Positions 35,948 to 43,874 of a stretch of 64,000 nt of DNA are shown here, in pieces. The DNA comes from Candidatus Binatia bacterium. GTDB lineage: Bacteria > Desulfobacterota > Binatia > UBA12015. Both the position numbers and the translations under genes were made by a program. The stretch covers positions 124,001 through 188,000 of the forward strand of contig JAQWRY010000001.1 in the NCBI GenBank assembly GCA_029243485.1. Reading direction: 5' to 3'. Each line of letters starts with the position of its first letter. The stretch's first letter is position 1. The notes beneath the pieces were generated by a model. The model was not told the DNA's origin. It was given only the letters and a program-made list of their open reading frames with translations, and did no database searches.

Positions 35948-37168
35948 GTGAACCTCAAGTATAGCAAAGATTATCAACGCTTCCGCGAGGAAGTGCGGCA
36001 GTTCATCAAGGACCACTGGACCGAGGAAGACGTCGCGGCGAACCCGCAACTGAGCGAGATGGCTCAGGGCCTCGGGTCGTCACCGCGAACCGACGAACGG
36101 GCAACGGCCTTCCGTCGCGCAGCGGCGGAGCGCGGCTACATGTACCGCCACGTGCCTCGGGCCTATGGCGGCGGCGAGCAGGCTCCGGATCCGCTGAAGG
36201 CCACGATCCTCGTCGAGGAACTCAAGGCCGCCAAGGCACCGGTCGAGCTGATGAGCCAGGGCCCGGCCATGCTGGTCCCCACCCTGCTAGCGCACGGCAC
36301 TGAGGAACAAAAGAAGCAGTACGTCGAAAGCACGCTTCTCGGGCACGTCCGCTGGTGTCAGGGCTACAGCGAACCCGGCGCCGGCAGTGACCTGGCGTCG
36401 CTCCGAACGAGCGGCGTCCTCGAGGGCGACCACTGGGTCGTGAACGGCCAGAAGATCTGGACCTCGAACGCACGCGAGGCGGACATGATGTTCGCTCTCA
36501 TCCGCACCGAGCCGGACGAACCGAAGCACGACGGCATCAGCTACCTGCTGATCGACATGAAGACGCAGGGCATCGACGTCCGTCCGCTGCGGCAGATGGA
36601 TGGCGACGCGCACTTCAACGAGGTGTTCCTCGACAACGTGAGGGTCCCGCGCGACAGCGTAGTGGGCGAGCGGGGCCAGGGCTGGTACGTCAGCCGCTCC
36701 ACGCTCAAGGCCGAGCGTGCGTTGATCGGAAACGCTTCCATGGCGCGACGCACGTTCGATGGCGCCGTTGCCCTCGCACAGATGACCCAGGTCCGCGGCC
36801 GTCCCGCGATCGAAGACCCCGTCATCCGGGATCGTCTGACCGACCTCGAATCCCGCGTGCTCGCCGCCGAGTACAACGGCTTCCGGCTGCTCACCGAGAG
36901 TGCCAAGGGCCACGACGGCGGCCTTGCGGGGCTCGTCACGAAGCTCCACACGTCGACGCTCGCGCACGACGTATCCAAGCTCGCGATGAACATCTCCAGC
37001 GACGCTGCGATGCTCGCCCCAGGCGAAGAGCACGCGCCGTTCGCGGGCATGCTCGTGCAGTCGTACATCATGTACTACGCCCTCGCGATCGGCGGCGGCG
37101 CCCCCAACATTCAGCGCAACGTCATCGGCGAGCGGGGACTCGGTCTCCCGCGCGACCCTCGGCGCTAG
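35948..37168 (+). CDS. Acyl-CoA dehydrogenase, large subunit-like
   Basis: A GTG start after AGGAGCC is chosen because the protein then begins MNLKYSKDYQRFREEVRQFI, matching family N-termini. The 406-residue flavoprotein shows CQGYSEPGAGSDLASLRT (FAD/substrate loop), GQKIWTSNA, FNEVFLDNVRVPRDSVVGE and a C-terminal GGGAPNIQRNVIGERGLGLP (FAD contact). It oxidises acyl-CoA to 2-enoyl-CoA. A second, shorter dehydrogenase starts 9 bases downstream. Such adjacent pairs are known to form heterotetramers in steroid and cyclic-acid degradation, which is a likely reading here. Confidence 0.93.
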   Translation: MNLKYSKDYQRFREEVRQFIKDHWTEEDVAANPQLSEMAQGLGSSPRTDERATAFRRAAAERGYMYRHVPRAYGGGEQAPDPLKATILVEELKAAKAPVELMSQGPAMLVPTLLAHGTEEQKKQYVESTLLGHVRWCQGYSEPGAGSDLASLRTSGVLEGDHWVVNGQKIWTSNAREADMMFALIRTEPDEPKHDGISYLLIDMKTQGIDVRPLRQMDGDAHFNEVFLDNVRVPRDSVVGERGQGWYVSRSTLKAERALIGNASMARRTFDGAVALAQMTQVRGRPAIEDPVIRDRLTDLESRVLAAEYNGFRLLTESAKGHDGGLAGLVTKLHTSTLAHDVSKLAMNISSDAAMLAPGEEHAPFAGMLVQSYIMYYALAIGGGAPNIQRNVIGERGLGLPRDPRR

Positions 37169-37177
37169 GAGCCGATC

Positions 37178-38263
37178 ATGGACTTCGGTCTCAGCGAGGA
37201 GCAGACCCTCCTACAGGACACGGTCAAGAGGTTTGCCCAGGCGGAATGTCCGTCGACACGCGTTCGCCAGGTGATGGAAAGCGACGACGGACACGACCCC
37301 GCGTTGTGGCAAGGCCTCGCCGAACTCGGTGTGGCCGGGATGACCGTCCCCACCGAGCATGGTGGCGCCGGACTCGAACTGCTGGACCTCGCGCTGATCG
37401 CCGACGTTCTCGGCTGGGCCGCGACACCCGGCCCGTTTCTCGGCAACGCGATGGCGACGACAGCACTCTGCGCCAGCGATTCGGACGCACAGAACCAGTG
37501 GCTGCCCGGCGTGGCCACCGGCGAGACCCTTCTAACCGTCGCCTTCGGCGAAGGCATCGGCGAATGGGACGCCGGCGCCGTCGAGACGAAAGCCACGGGC
37601 GGCAAGCTCTCCGGCGTGAAGTCGCTCGTCCCCTACGCAGGTGTGTCGGACGCACTGATCGTCTCCGCCATGGACGGCGACGGCCCGGGCCTGTGGGCCG
37701 TCGAGCGCGGGGCCAGCGGGATGCAGATCTCGGCGCTCACCGGCAACGACCAGACTCGTCGCGTTTCCCGGGTGCACTTCGACGGGACGCCCGCGACGAA
37801 GATCGCAGCGGGCCGGACGGCAGCCGACCGCGCGCGCGACGTGGGGCTCGTCCTCCTCGCCGCCGACGCTTCGGGTGGGGCGCACCGGTGCCTCGAGATG
37901 ACCACCGACTATGCGCTCACCCGCGAGCAGTTCGGTCAGATCATCGGTGCCTTCCAGGGCGTGAAGCACCAGCTCGCGAACCTCGCCTGCGACCTCGAGC
38001 CCGCCGTGTCCCTGTGGTGGTACGCCGCCCACGCCTTCGATCACATCAACGACAAGTCCGAACGACACGCGGCGCTCTCCAAGGCGCACCTCACCGATCT
38101 TTACGATACGACGGTCCGGTATGCGATCGAGCTCCACGGCGGAATCGGCTTCACCTGGGAGTACGACCTCCACCTCTGGTTCCGCCGGGCGATGTTCGAC
38201 CGTGCGTTTCTCGGCGAGTCGAGCTACCACCGCAGGCGTGCAGCCGACCTCGCCGGCTGGTGA
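37178..38263 (+). CDS. Acyl-CoA dehydrogenase, short partner subunit-like
   Basis: TAGGAG precedes the ATG. At 361 residues this protein is shorter than its neighbour. It has the N-terminal helical domain (MDFGLSEEQTLLQDTVKRFA), the middle beta domain in reduced form (VAFGEGIGEWDAG where YSEPGAGSD would be), and the C-terminal helical domain (ALTREQFGQIIGAFQGVKHQ, then HGGIGFTWEYDLHLWFRRA). The middle-domain flavin motif is degenerate, while the C-terminal arginine-rich end is present. That is the pattern of the second subunit in heteromeric acyl-CoA dehydrogenases, where only one subunit keeps the whole flavin site. Confidence 0.9.
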   Translation: MDFGLSEEQTLLQDTVKRFAQAECPSTRVRQVMESDDGHDPALWQGLAELGVAGMTVPTEHGGAGLELLDLALIADVLGWAATPGPFLGNAMATTALCASDSDAQNQWLPGVATGETLLTVAFGEGIGEWDAGAVETKATGGKLSGVKSLVPYAGVSDALIVSAMDGDGPGLWAVERGASGMQISALTGNDQTRRVSRVHFDGTPATKIAAGRTAADRARDVGLVLLAADASGGAHRCLEMTTDYALTREQFGQIIGAFQGVKHQLANLACDLEPAVSLWWYAAHAFDHINDKSERHAALSKAHLTDLYDTTVRYAIELHGGIGFTWEYDLHLWFRRAMFDRAFLGESSYHRRRAADLAGW

Positions 38264-38268
38264 GTGCC

Positions 38269-38589
38269 ATGATCGAACGGCACCACTACTTCCGCCTGAA
38301 GGAACCCCACGGGACCCCCGAGGGACGAGCCGATATCGCAGAGCGTACGATGACCGCGCTTGCACCGCTCCCGGGTGTTCTCGGAGTGACGGTTGCGACG
38401 CCGGCCGACGACCACGCCGCAGCCGGCTGGGATCTCACCGTCACCGTGCGTTTCTCGAGCCTCGAAGACGTCGAGACTTATCGTGCAGACCCGGACCATC
38501 GACGCTTCGTCGACGAAGTGCTGGGTCCGCGGATCGCTGTGAAGAAGATCTGGAACTTCACGGTCGTGGACGAGTCGCGAACCAACTAG
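38269..38589 (+). CDS. Dabb (stress-responsive A/B barrel) domain protein
   Basis: This 106-residue protein begins 5 bases after the dehydrogenase stop (MIERHHYFRLKEPHGTPEGR) and shows the ferredoxin-like Dabb pattern: a first strand with HHYFRLK, a helix of about 20 residues, the GVLGVTVATPAD strand, VRFSSLEDVETYRADPDHRR and a final strand ending KKIWNFTVVDES. Dabb proteins are small dimeric barrels; some are cyclases or hydrolases in catabolic routes, but many are unassigned. Its place behind two acyl-CoA dehydrogenases suggests a role in the same pathway. Confidence 0.8.
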   Translation: MIERHHYFRLKEPHGTPEGRADIAERTMTALAPLPGVLGVTVATPADDHAAAGWDLTVTVRFSSLEDVETYRADPDHRRFVDEVLGPRIAVKKIWNFTVVDESRTN

Positions 38590-38617
38590 ACCGGCGCCGC
38601 CGCGGGGAGACCACGGC

Positions 38618-40579
38618 GTGACCGAGCTGGCCGCGGCCGCCGTGGCGCTGACGGTTCTCTACTGGCTTCCCGGAGCCGGCCTGATCGAACTGCTGTGGCC
38701 GGCCCTCCGGTCCGACCCGCGCCACGACCGCCTGTCGCGGCTCGCAGTTTCAGCCGCCGTCAGCATGGCGATCCGCCCGGTGCTCGTCCTTTGGTGCCGG
38801 GTCGTCGACGTTCCGGCCGGCACCTGGCTCGCTTGGACGCCCGCCGTGCTCGCCGCCTGCGTTCTCGCCGGTGGTGCCTGGCGTCGGCGCCGGGTTCCCG
38901 AGCCCCACGCGCGCGAGGGTGCCGGCTTCGGCTGGGTCGACGCCGTCCTCGCCCTCGTGGTCGGCCTCACGATCGCGTCGCGATGGATCGCGATCGACGG
39001 CCTACTCGTTCCGGCGTGGGGCGACTCGGTCCAACACAGTTTCATCACCCAGCTGTTCCTGGACAACGAGGGACTCTTCGACAGCTGGGCCCCGTACGCG
39101 CCCATGGAGAGCCTCACTTACCACTTCGGCTTCCACGCAATGGCCGCGGCTTGGGCGACGATCACGGGAGCGAGCGCCACCGACGCCGTCCTATACGTCG
39201 GCCAGGTCACGGGCGTAGTCGCCGTTCTGGCCCTCTACACCGTCACTCTGCAGCTCACCGGCGGCCGGCGCGCAGCGGCAACCGGCGCCCTGCTCTTCGC
39301 GGCGCTCCTCTCGCCGACGCCCGCGTTCTACGTGAGCTGGGGCCGTTACACGCAGCTTGCCGGCCAAGCTCTGCTGCCGCTCCTGGTGTGTCTGCTCGAC
39401 GTCGTGTGGTTCAATCGCAGGACGAGGTCGCGCGGCGTCGTCGTCGTATTCGGCCTCGTGCTCGCGGGATTGTGCTTGACTCACTACCGCGTGGCGCTGC
39501 TCGGCGGGACCGCGATCGTCACCTGGTCGGCCGCAGCCGCGTGGCGGTGGCGCACCGACCCCGCAGAGTGGCTCTCCCGCGCCGCCGGGATACTCCTCGC
39601 CGGACTGGGTGCGCTCGGACTCATTGCGCCCTGGCTCGCGGAGCTGACCGAGAGCCTGCTCCTCGCCGTCCATGGCACCATCGGCGCCATCGATCCGGGC
39701 GTCTTCTCGTTCACCGACGCGCTGCGCGCGTGGTCGGCGATCCCGGCGCAGGCCCCCCTGCTCACCCTGATCGCGATTCTCGTGGCAGCGGTCGCAGGAG
39801 CCGTGGTCCGTGACCGGCCCGTCCTGCTCGTGCTGGCCTGGAGCGGACTCGCCGTGCTCGCGACGAACCCCTTCCTTCTCGGCCTGCCCGGCATGGGCTT
39901 TGTCACCAACTTCGCCGTGGGCATCGCCGCGTACATCCCTGAGGCTATTCTGTTCGGCTGGGCGACCGCGAAGTGCGTTCCCTGGTTCGAGGCACGATCT
40001 GGTGGCCGCGCCGTTCTGGGCAGTGGCCTCGCACTCGCAGCGATCATCGGATTCACGGCGCGCGCGACCCCGGTCGACGACGAGTTCCAGCTCCTCTCCG
40101 CGTCCGACCTGCGGGCCTTCGAGTGGATCCGAGCCAACACTCCGCAAGACGCTCGGTTCCAAGTGAACGTCGCCCTCGCGTACGGTGGCCAGACGGCGGT
40201 GGGCACCGACGCGGGTTGGTGGCTCCCCCTCTTCACCGGTAGAACCGCAACGCTGCCGCCGCTGCTCTACACGATCGAGCGGATGAACGAGCGGCACCGG
40301 CACGACGTCTGGGCGCTTCCCACGTGGATCAAGCGCTCCGCCCACACGCCTCGGATCTACCACCAGAACTACTGCTTCGAGCGCGTCAGTCATCTCTATC
40401 TCGGCGAGAAGCGCGGCTCGATCGGGGGCGACGGTACGCCTCTCCTCCCCGAGGACTGGGTGCGCCGAGATCCCAAGATGACGCTCCTGTTCGAAGACGG
40501 TCGCGCCCAAGTGTGGCAATTCGACGGCTCCGAGTGTGGGAACTGGCCCAAAAATGTGCGACGGACCGTGGTGAGATGA
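38618..40579 (+). CDS. Polytopic membrane protein, glycosyltransferase-like
   Basis: A GTG start follows GGGGAG. The 653-residue protein has about 12 membrane helices up to residue 490 and then a soluble C-terminal domain of about 160 residues (FQLLSASDLRAFEWIRANTP to the end). A polar loop after helix 4 (VPAWGDSVQHSFITQLFLDN, YHFGFHAMAAAW) contains acidic and histidine residues like the catalytic loop of GT-C and DUF6541-type proteins. FEWIRANTPQDARFQVN is a common start of the periplasmic domain in this group. Substrate is unknown. Its stop overlaps the start of the MscS-type gene (ATGA), so the two are co-translated. Confidence 0.7.
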   Translation: MTELAAAAVALTVLYWLPGAGLIELLWPALRSDPRHDRLSRLAVSAAVSMAIRPVLVLWCRVVDVPAGTWLAWTPAVLAACVLAGGAWRRRRVPEPHAREGAGFGWVDAVLALVVGLTIASRWIAIDGLLVPAWGDSVQHSFITQLFLDNEGLFDSWAPYAPMESLTYHFGFHAMAAAWATITGASATDAVLYVGQVTGVVAVLALYTVTLQLTGGRRAAATGALLFAALLSPTPAFYVSWGRYTQLAGQALLPLLVCLLDVVWFNRRTRSRGVVVVFGLVLAGLCLTHYRVALLGGTAIVTWSAAAAWRWRTDPAEWLSRAAGILLAGLGALGLIAPWLAELTESLLLAVHGTIGAIDPGVFSFTDALRAWSAIPAQAPLLTLIAILVAAVAGAVVRDRPVLLVLAWSGLAVLATNPFLLGLPGMGFVTNFAVGIAAYIPEAILFGWATAKCVPWFEARSGGRAVLGSGLALAAIIGFTARATPVDDEFQLLSASDLRAFEWIRANTPQDARFQVNVALAYGGQTAVGTDAGWWLPLFTGRTATLPPLLYTIERMNERHRHDVWALPTWIKRSAHTPRIYHQNYCFERVSHLYLGEKRGSIGGDGTPLLPEDWVRRDPKMTLLFEDGRAQVWQFDGSECGNWPKNVRRTVVR

Positions 40580-43038
40580 GGTCCCTTCGAACCTGGTCGG
40601 CATGCCTCGCGTTGCTTCTGCCGCTGCTGATGGCGGTCGCTCCGGCGTACCCGCAAGACGCCGCCACGGGCGAGTTGCCAACGGCGGACGCCTCCGGCAC
40701 CGATGCCTCCGCCGAAAAATCGGCCGAGGCGGAGCCCGAGGAAGCTGCCCCCCCTCGACCCGAAGCATCCCAACTCGCGCAACGCCTGGAAGAGACGTCT
40801 TCGAAGCTGCGAAAGCTCCACTCGGTCCTCGGAGAGGACAAGACTGCAGACGAGGTCCAAAAGACGTTCCCGCCGCTGCGCAAGCGGCTGGAGGAGTTGG
40901 ACGAACGGCAAGACGATCTCCTGGAGCCGGCGACCGGCCGCAAGGCGCTGAACGATCTCGAGAACGAGTGGAAGGATGCCGCTGCCCAGCTGGCGGGCTG
41001 GACGAACGCTCTCACGGTATCTGCGGCCAAGCTCGACGACATCCGGACTCAACTCCGGAAGCTCTCCCAGGAATGGATGCTCGTGAGAGAGCGCTCCCAG
41101 GAAGCAGAGCTTCCCTCGGCAGTCATCCAGCGCGTCGAGACCACGCTCGTCGAGCTTTCCGCAACCGAAAACGAGGTCCGGACGCGCCGTGCCCGCGTCC
41201 TCGAACTACAAAACTCCTTGTCCGAAGAATTGGTAGACGTCGGCTCCGTACTCGACCTCGTCGACCAGGCGCGAAAGAAGGAGCAAGAGCAGCTCCTGGA
41301 ATCCGAGCGTCCTCCGCTGTGGAAGATCCTCGCGAACTTCTCCCTGAACACGCCGGTGTGGCGCCAGATCGCAGAGTCGTGGATCGGGGACGCCAGAGCG
41401 GTCAAGACGTACGCAACCGATCACCCGGAGCCGTTCGGCTGGCAGTTCCTACTTTTGCTGACCCTCGCTGGCCTCGTGGGCTCGCTCGACCGGCAGAGCC
41501 GCCGGACGAGTTTCCAGGACCCCGAACTCGCCGCAGCCGCGCGCGTCCTGCGCCGCCCGTTCTCGGCCGCCGTCCTGATCACGTTGCTCGCGACGCCATG
41601 GATCCATCCCGTCGCCCCCAGCGGGCTGCAGCAGTTCTCCGGGCTCGCTCTCATCCCAGCCGTCCTTCGCCTGCTTCCCAAGGAGTTCCGCGAACGACGC
41701 GACGGCAGCCTTGCGTCCGCAGTGCTGCTGTATCTCCTCAGCGCATTCTCGGGCCAGATCGACCCAGCCTCCGACGTCAACCGGATCTTCATCCTGGTCG
41801 AGAGCTGCGCCGGCCTGTTCATCCTGCTCAACTTCTTCAAGCCGGATCCCAAAGCGCAGGCGAGTTCGATCTGGAGTCTCCTGCTCAGGATCGGGCGACG
41901 ACTCATCATCGCCGGCCTGACGGTCGCGGTGTTCGCGAACATCATCGGCAACGCCTCGTTGGCCGACTTGTTCACCTCGAGCTTCCTCAACGCCGGCTTC
42001 GTCGCCGTAATGCTCTATGCGGTGTCACGCGTCCTCGACGGCGTGATGATCATGCTGCCGCGGACCGGAGCTCTCGGCTCGATCGACATCGTTCACCGAA
42101 ACGCCCAGATGTTCGCCCGCCGCGGCATCGGCCTCGTCCGCGTGATCACGTGGTGCGTGTGGTTCGGGTTCACCCTACGGTTCTTCCAGATCCGCGACGA
42201 GTTCGCAGCCGGCTTCCAGGAAACCATGACAGCGAGTTGGCAGCTCGGGTCGCTCGAGATCTCCGCCGGCAACATCATCGTATTCATCGTGGCGATCATG
42301 ATCACGATCGCATCCGCTCGCTCCCTTCAGTTCATCTTGCGCCACGACGTCCTGCCTAAACTCAACCTGCCCCGCGGCGTCCCCGGCGCGATTGCCTCAG
42401 CGACGCAGTACGTGACTCTCTCCCTCGGCTTCGTGATCTCCCTGGCCGTCGCCGGAGTCGACCTTGGGAGCCTCGCTCTCGTCGCCGGCGGTTTGGGCGT
42501 CGGTATCGGCTTCGGCCTCCAGAACGTCGTGAACAATTTCGTGTCCGGGCTGATTCTCCTGTTCGAACGCCCCGTCCGTGACGGCGACTTCGTCGAAGCC
42601 GGGACGACATTCGGCGAGGTGAAACGGATCGGCTTCCGCTCGAGCACGATCCGCACCTGGCAGGGATCTGAGGTCATCGTCCCCAACGCCGACCTGATCT
42701 CGCAAACGGTCACCAACTGGACGTTGACCGACAACCACCGGTGCATGGAACTGCCGGTCCGTGCCGCGTACGGCAACGAAGCAGAAAAGATCATGAAGCT
42801 CCTGATCGAGACGGCCGCCATCCACGAGAACACGTTCGAAGACCCTGGCCCCAAGGTCTACTTCATGGCCTTCGGCGAGAATGCGCTCGAGTTCTCCCTG
42901 CGCTTCTGGGTCAACTTCGAGGTCGGGTTCGGCACGCGGAGTGAGGTCGCCGTGCTCGTCGATAACGCACTGCGAGAGGCCGGCTTCGCCGCCCCTGTTC
43001 CGCACCGCGTGATCCACCTCGAGACGCAGTCGTCCTAA
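40576..43038 (+). CDS. MscS-family mechanosensitive channel with large periplasmic N-terminus
   Basis: The ATG overlaps the previous stop. The 820-residue protein has a signal peptide (WSACLALLLPLLMAVAPAYP), an acidic Ala/Pro/Glu linker, a periplasmic coiled coil (about 60-250: QLAQRLEETSSKLRKLHSVL, LEELDERQDDLLEP), about 9-10 membrane helices (about 290-630) and the conserved MscS core: the pore helix ATQYVTLSLGFVISLAV, the GGLGVGIGFGLQNVVNNFVS segment, VRDGDFVEAG, and VPNADLISQTVTNW. This is the KefA/MscK-like size class, which protects against osmotic shock. Its 3' end overlaps the fdhD end on the other strand by 4 bases. Confidence 0.93.
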   Translation: MRSLRTWSACLALLLPLLMAVAPAYPQDAATGELPTADASGTDASAEKSAEAEPEEAAPPRPEASQLAQRLEETSSKLRKLHSVLGEDKTADEVQKTFPPLRKRLEELDERQDDLLEPATGRKALNDLENEWKDAAAQLAGWTNALTVSAAKLDDIRTQLRKLSQEWMLVRERSQEAELPSAVIQRVETTLVELSATENEVRTRRARVLELQNSLSEELVDVGSVLDLVDQARKKEQEQLLESERPPLWKILANFSLNTPVWRQIAESWIGDARAVKTYATDHPEPFGWQFLLLLTLAGLVGSLDRQSRRTSFQDPELAAAARVLRRPFSAAVLITLLATPWIHPVAPSGLQQFSGLALIPAVLRLLPKEFRERRDGSLASAVLLYLLSAFSGQIDPASDVNRIFILVESCAGLFILLNFFKPDPKAQASSIWSLLLRIGRRLIIAGLTVAVFANIIGNASLADLFTSSFLNAGFVAVMLYAVSRVLDGVMIMLPRTGALGSIDIVHRNAQMFARRGIGLVRVITWCVWFGFTLRFFQIRDEFAAGFQETMTASWQLGSLEISAGNIIVFIVAIMITIASARSLQFILRHDVLPKLNLPRGVPGAIASATQYVTLSLGFVISLAVAGVDLGSLALVAGGLGVGIGFGLQNVVNNFVSGLILLFERPVRDGDFVEAGTTFGEVKRIGFRSSTIRTWQGSEVIVPNADLISQTVTNWTLTDNHRCMELPVRAAYGNEAEKIMKLLIETAAIHENTFEDPGPKVYFMAFGENALEFSLRFWVNFEVGFGTRSEVAVLVDNALREAGFAAPVPHRVIHLETQSS

Positions 43039-43874
43039 GCGGCCGCCGCGCGAATCCTGCCGGGGTCGTGGTAGACGTTCATCCGACCGGATCGCAGGAA
43101 GCCAACGAGCGTGAGGTCGAGGCGCGCCGCTAGGTCGATGGCGAGGCTGCTGGGCGCACTCACCGCGCAAAGCACCGGAAGACCAGCCATCGCGGCCTTC
43201 TGAACGATCTCGAAGCTCGCGCGGCCCGAGACCAGAAGCACCGCACGCGAGGCCGGCGTTCGCCCGAGGAGAAGCTCGTGGCCGATCGCCTTGTCGACCG
43301 CATTGTGACGGCCGACGTCTTCTCGCAGGACCCGTAGGTCCCCCTGCGCTTCGAAGATGGCCGCGGCATGCAAGCCACCGGTCTCCGCGAAGACATCCTG
43401 CGAGGCCCGCATCCGACCGGGCAGCTCGGAAAGCCAATCGACGGTGACCTCTGGGCCGGGCGCGAGCCGGTCCACCGACTGTTCCAAGCGATCGATCGTC
43501 TGTTTGCCGCAGAGACCGCACGAACTCGACACGTAGAACTCGCGGCGTGCGCGCTGGACCCGGTCGGCATTGGCAGTCGCGGCCCGGTCGGACAGCGTGA
43601 CCTCGACCACGTTGCCGTACTCGGCGAGATCGCACGGCCGAAGGCTTGCGAGATCGTCGGCGGACCCGACGATGCCTTCCGTCAGACAGAACCCCGCGGC
43701 GAGCTCCTGGTCCTCCCCGGGCGTGCGCATCGTGACGGCGAGCGGCGCGTCCCCGATCCGGATCTCGAGCGGCTCCTCGACGGCGACACGATCTTCGGTC
43801 GCGTCGGCCCGGTCACCCGTCCACCGAACTACCCCGCGCCGGGCGACTCCCGACCGGTCCGCCACCGCGCTCAC
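43035..43874 (-). CDS. fdhD: Formate dehydrogenase accessory sulfurtransferase FdhD
   Basis: The 279-residue protein starts with an ATG that overlaps the stop of the upstream molybdoenzyme gene (ATGA). It carries the family core VEEPLEIRIGDAPLAVTMRT, the GFCLTEGIV segment, the essential cysteine pair C119-G-L-C122-G, LREDVGRHNAVDKAIGH and ASFEIVQKAAMAGLPVL. FdhD transfers sulfur from IscS to the molybdenum cofactor before insertion into formate dehydrogenase. Its coupling to the oxidoreductase gene says the partner needs a sulfurated Mo/W-bisMGD. Confidence 0.95.
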   Translation of the reverse strand: MSAVADRSGVARRGVVRWTGDRADATEDRVAVEEPLEIRIGDAPLAVTMRTPGEDQELAAGFCLTEGIVGSADDLASLRPCDLAEYGNVVEVTLSDRAATANADRVQRARREFYVSSSCGLCGKQTIDRLEQSVDRLAPGPEVTVDWLSELPGRMRASQDVFAETGGLHAAAIFEAQGDLRVLREDVGRHNAVDKAIGHELLLGRTPASRAVLLVSGRASFEIVQKAAMAGLPVLCAVSAPSSLAIDLAARLDLTLVGFLRSGRMNVYHDPGRIRAAAA

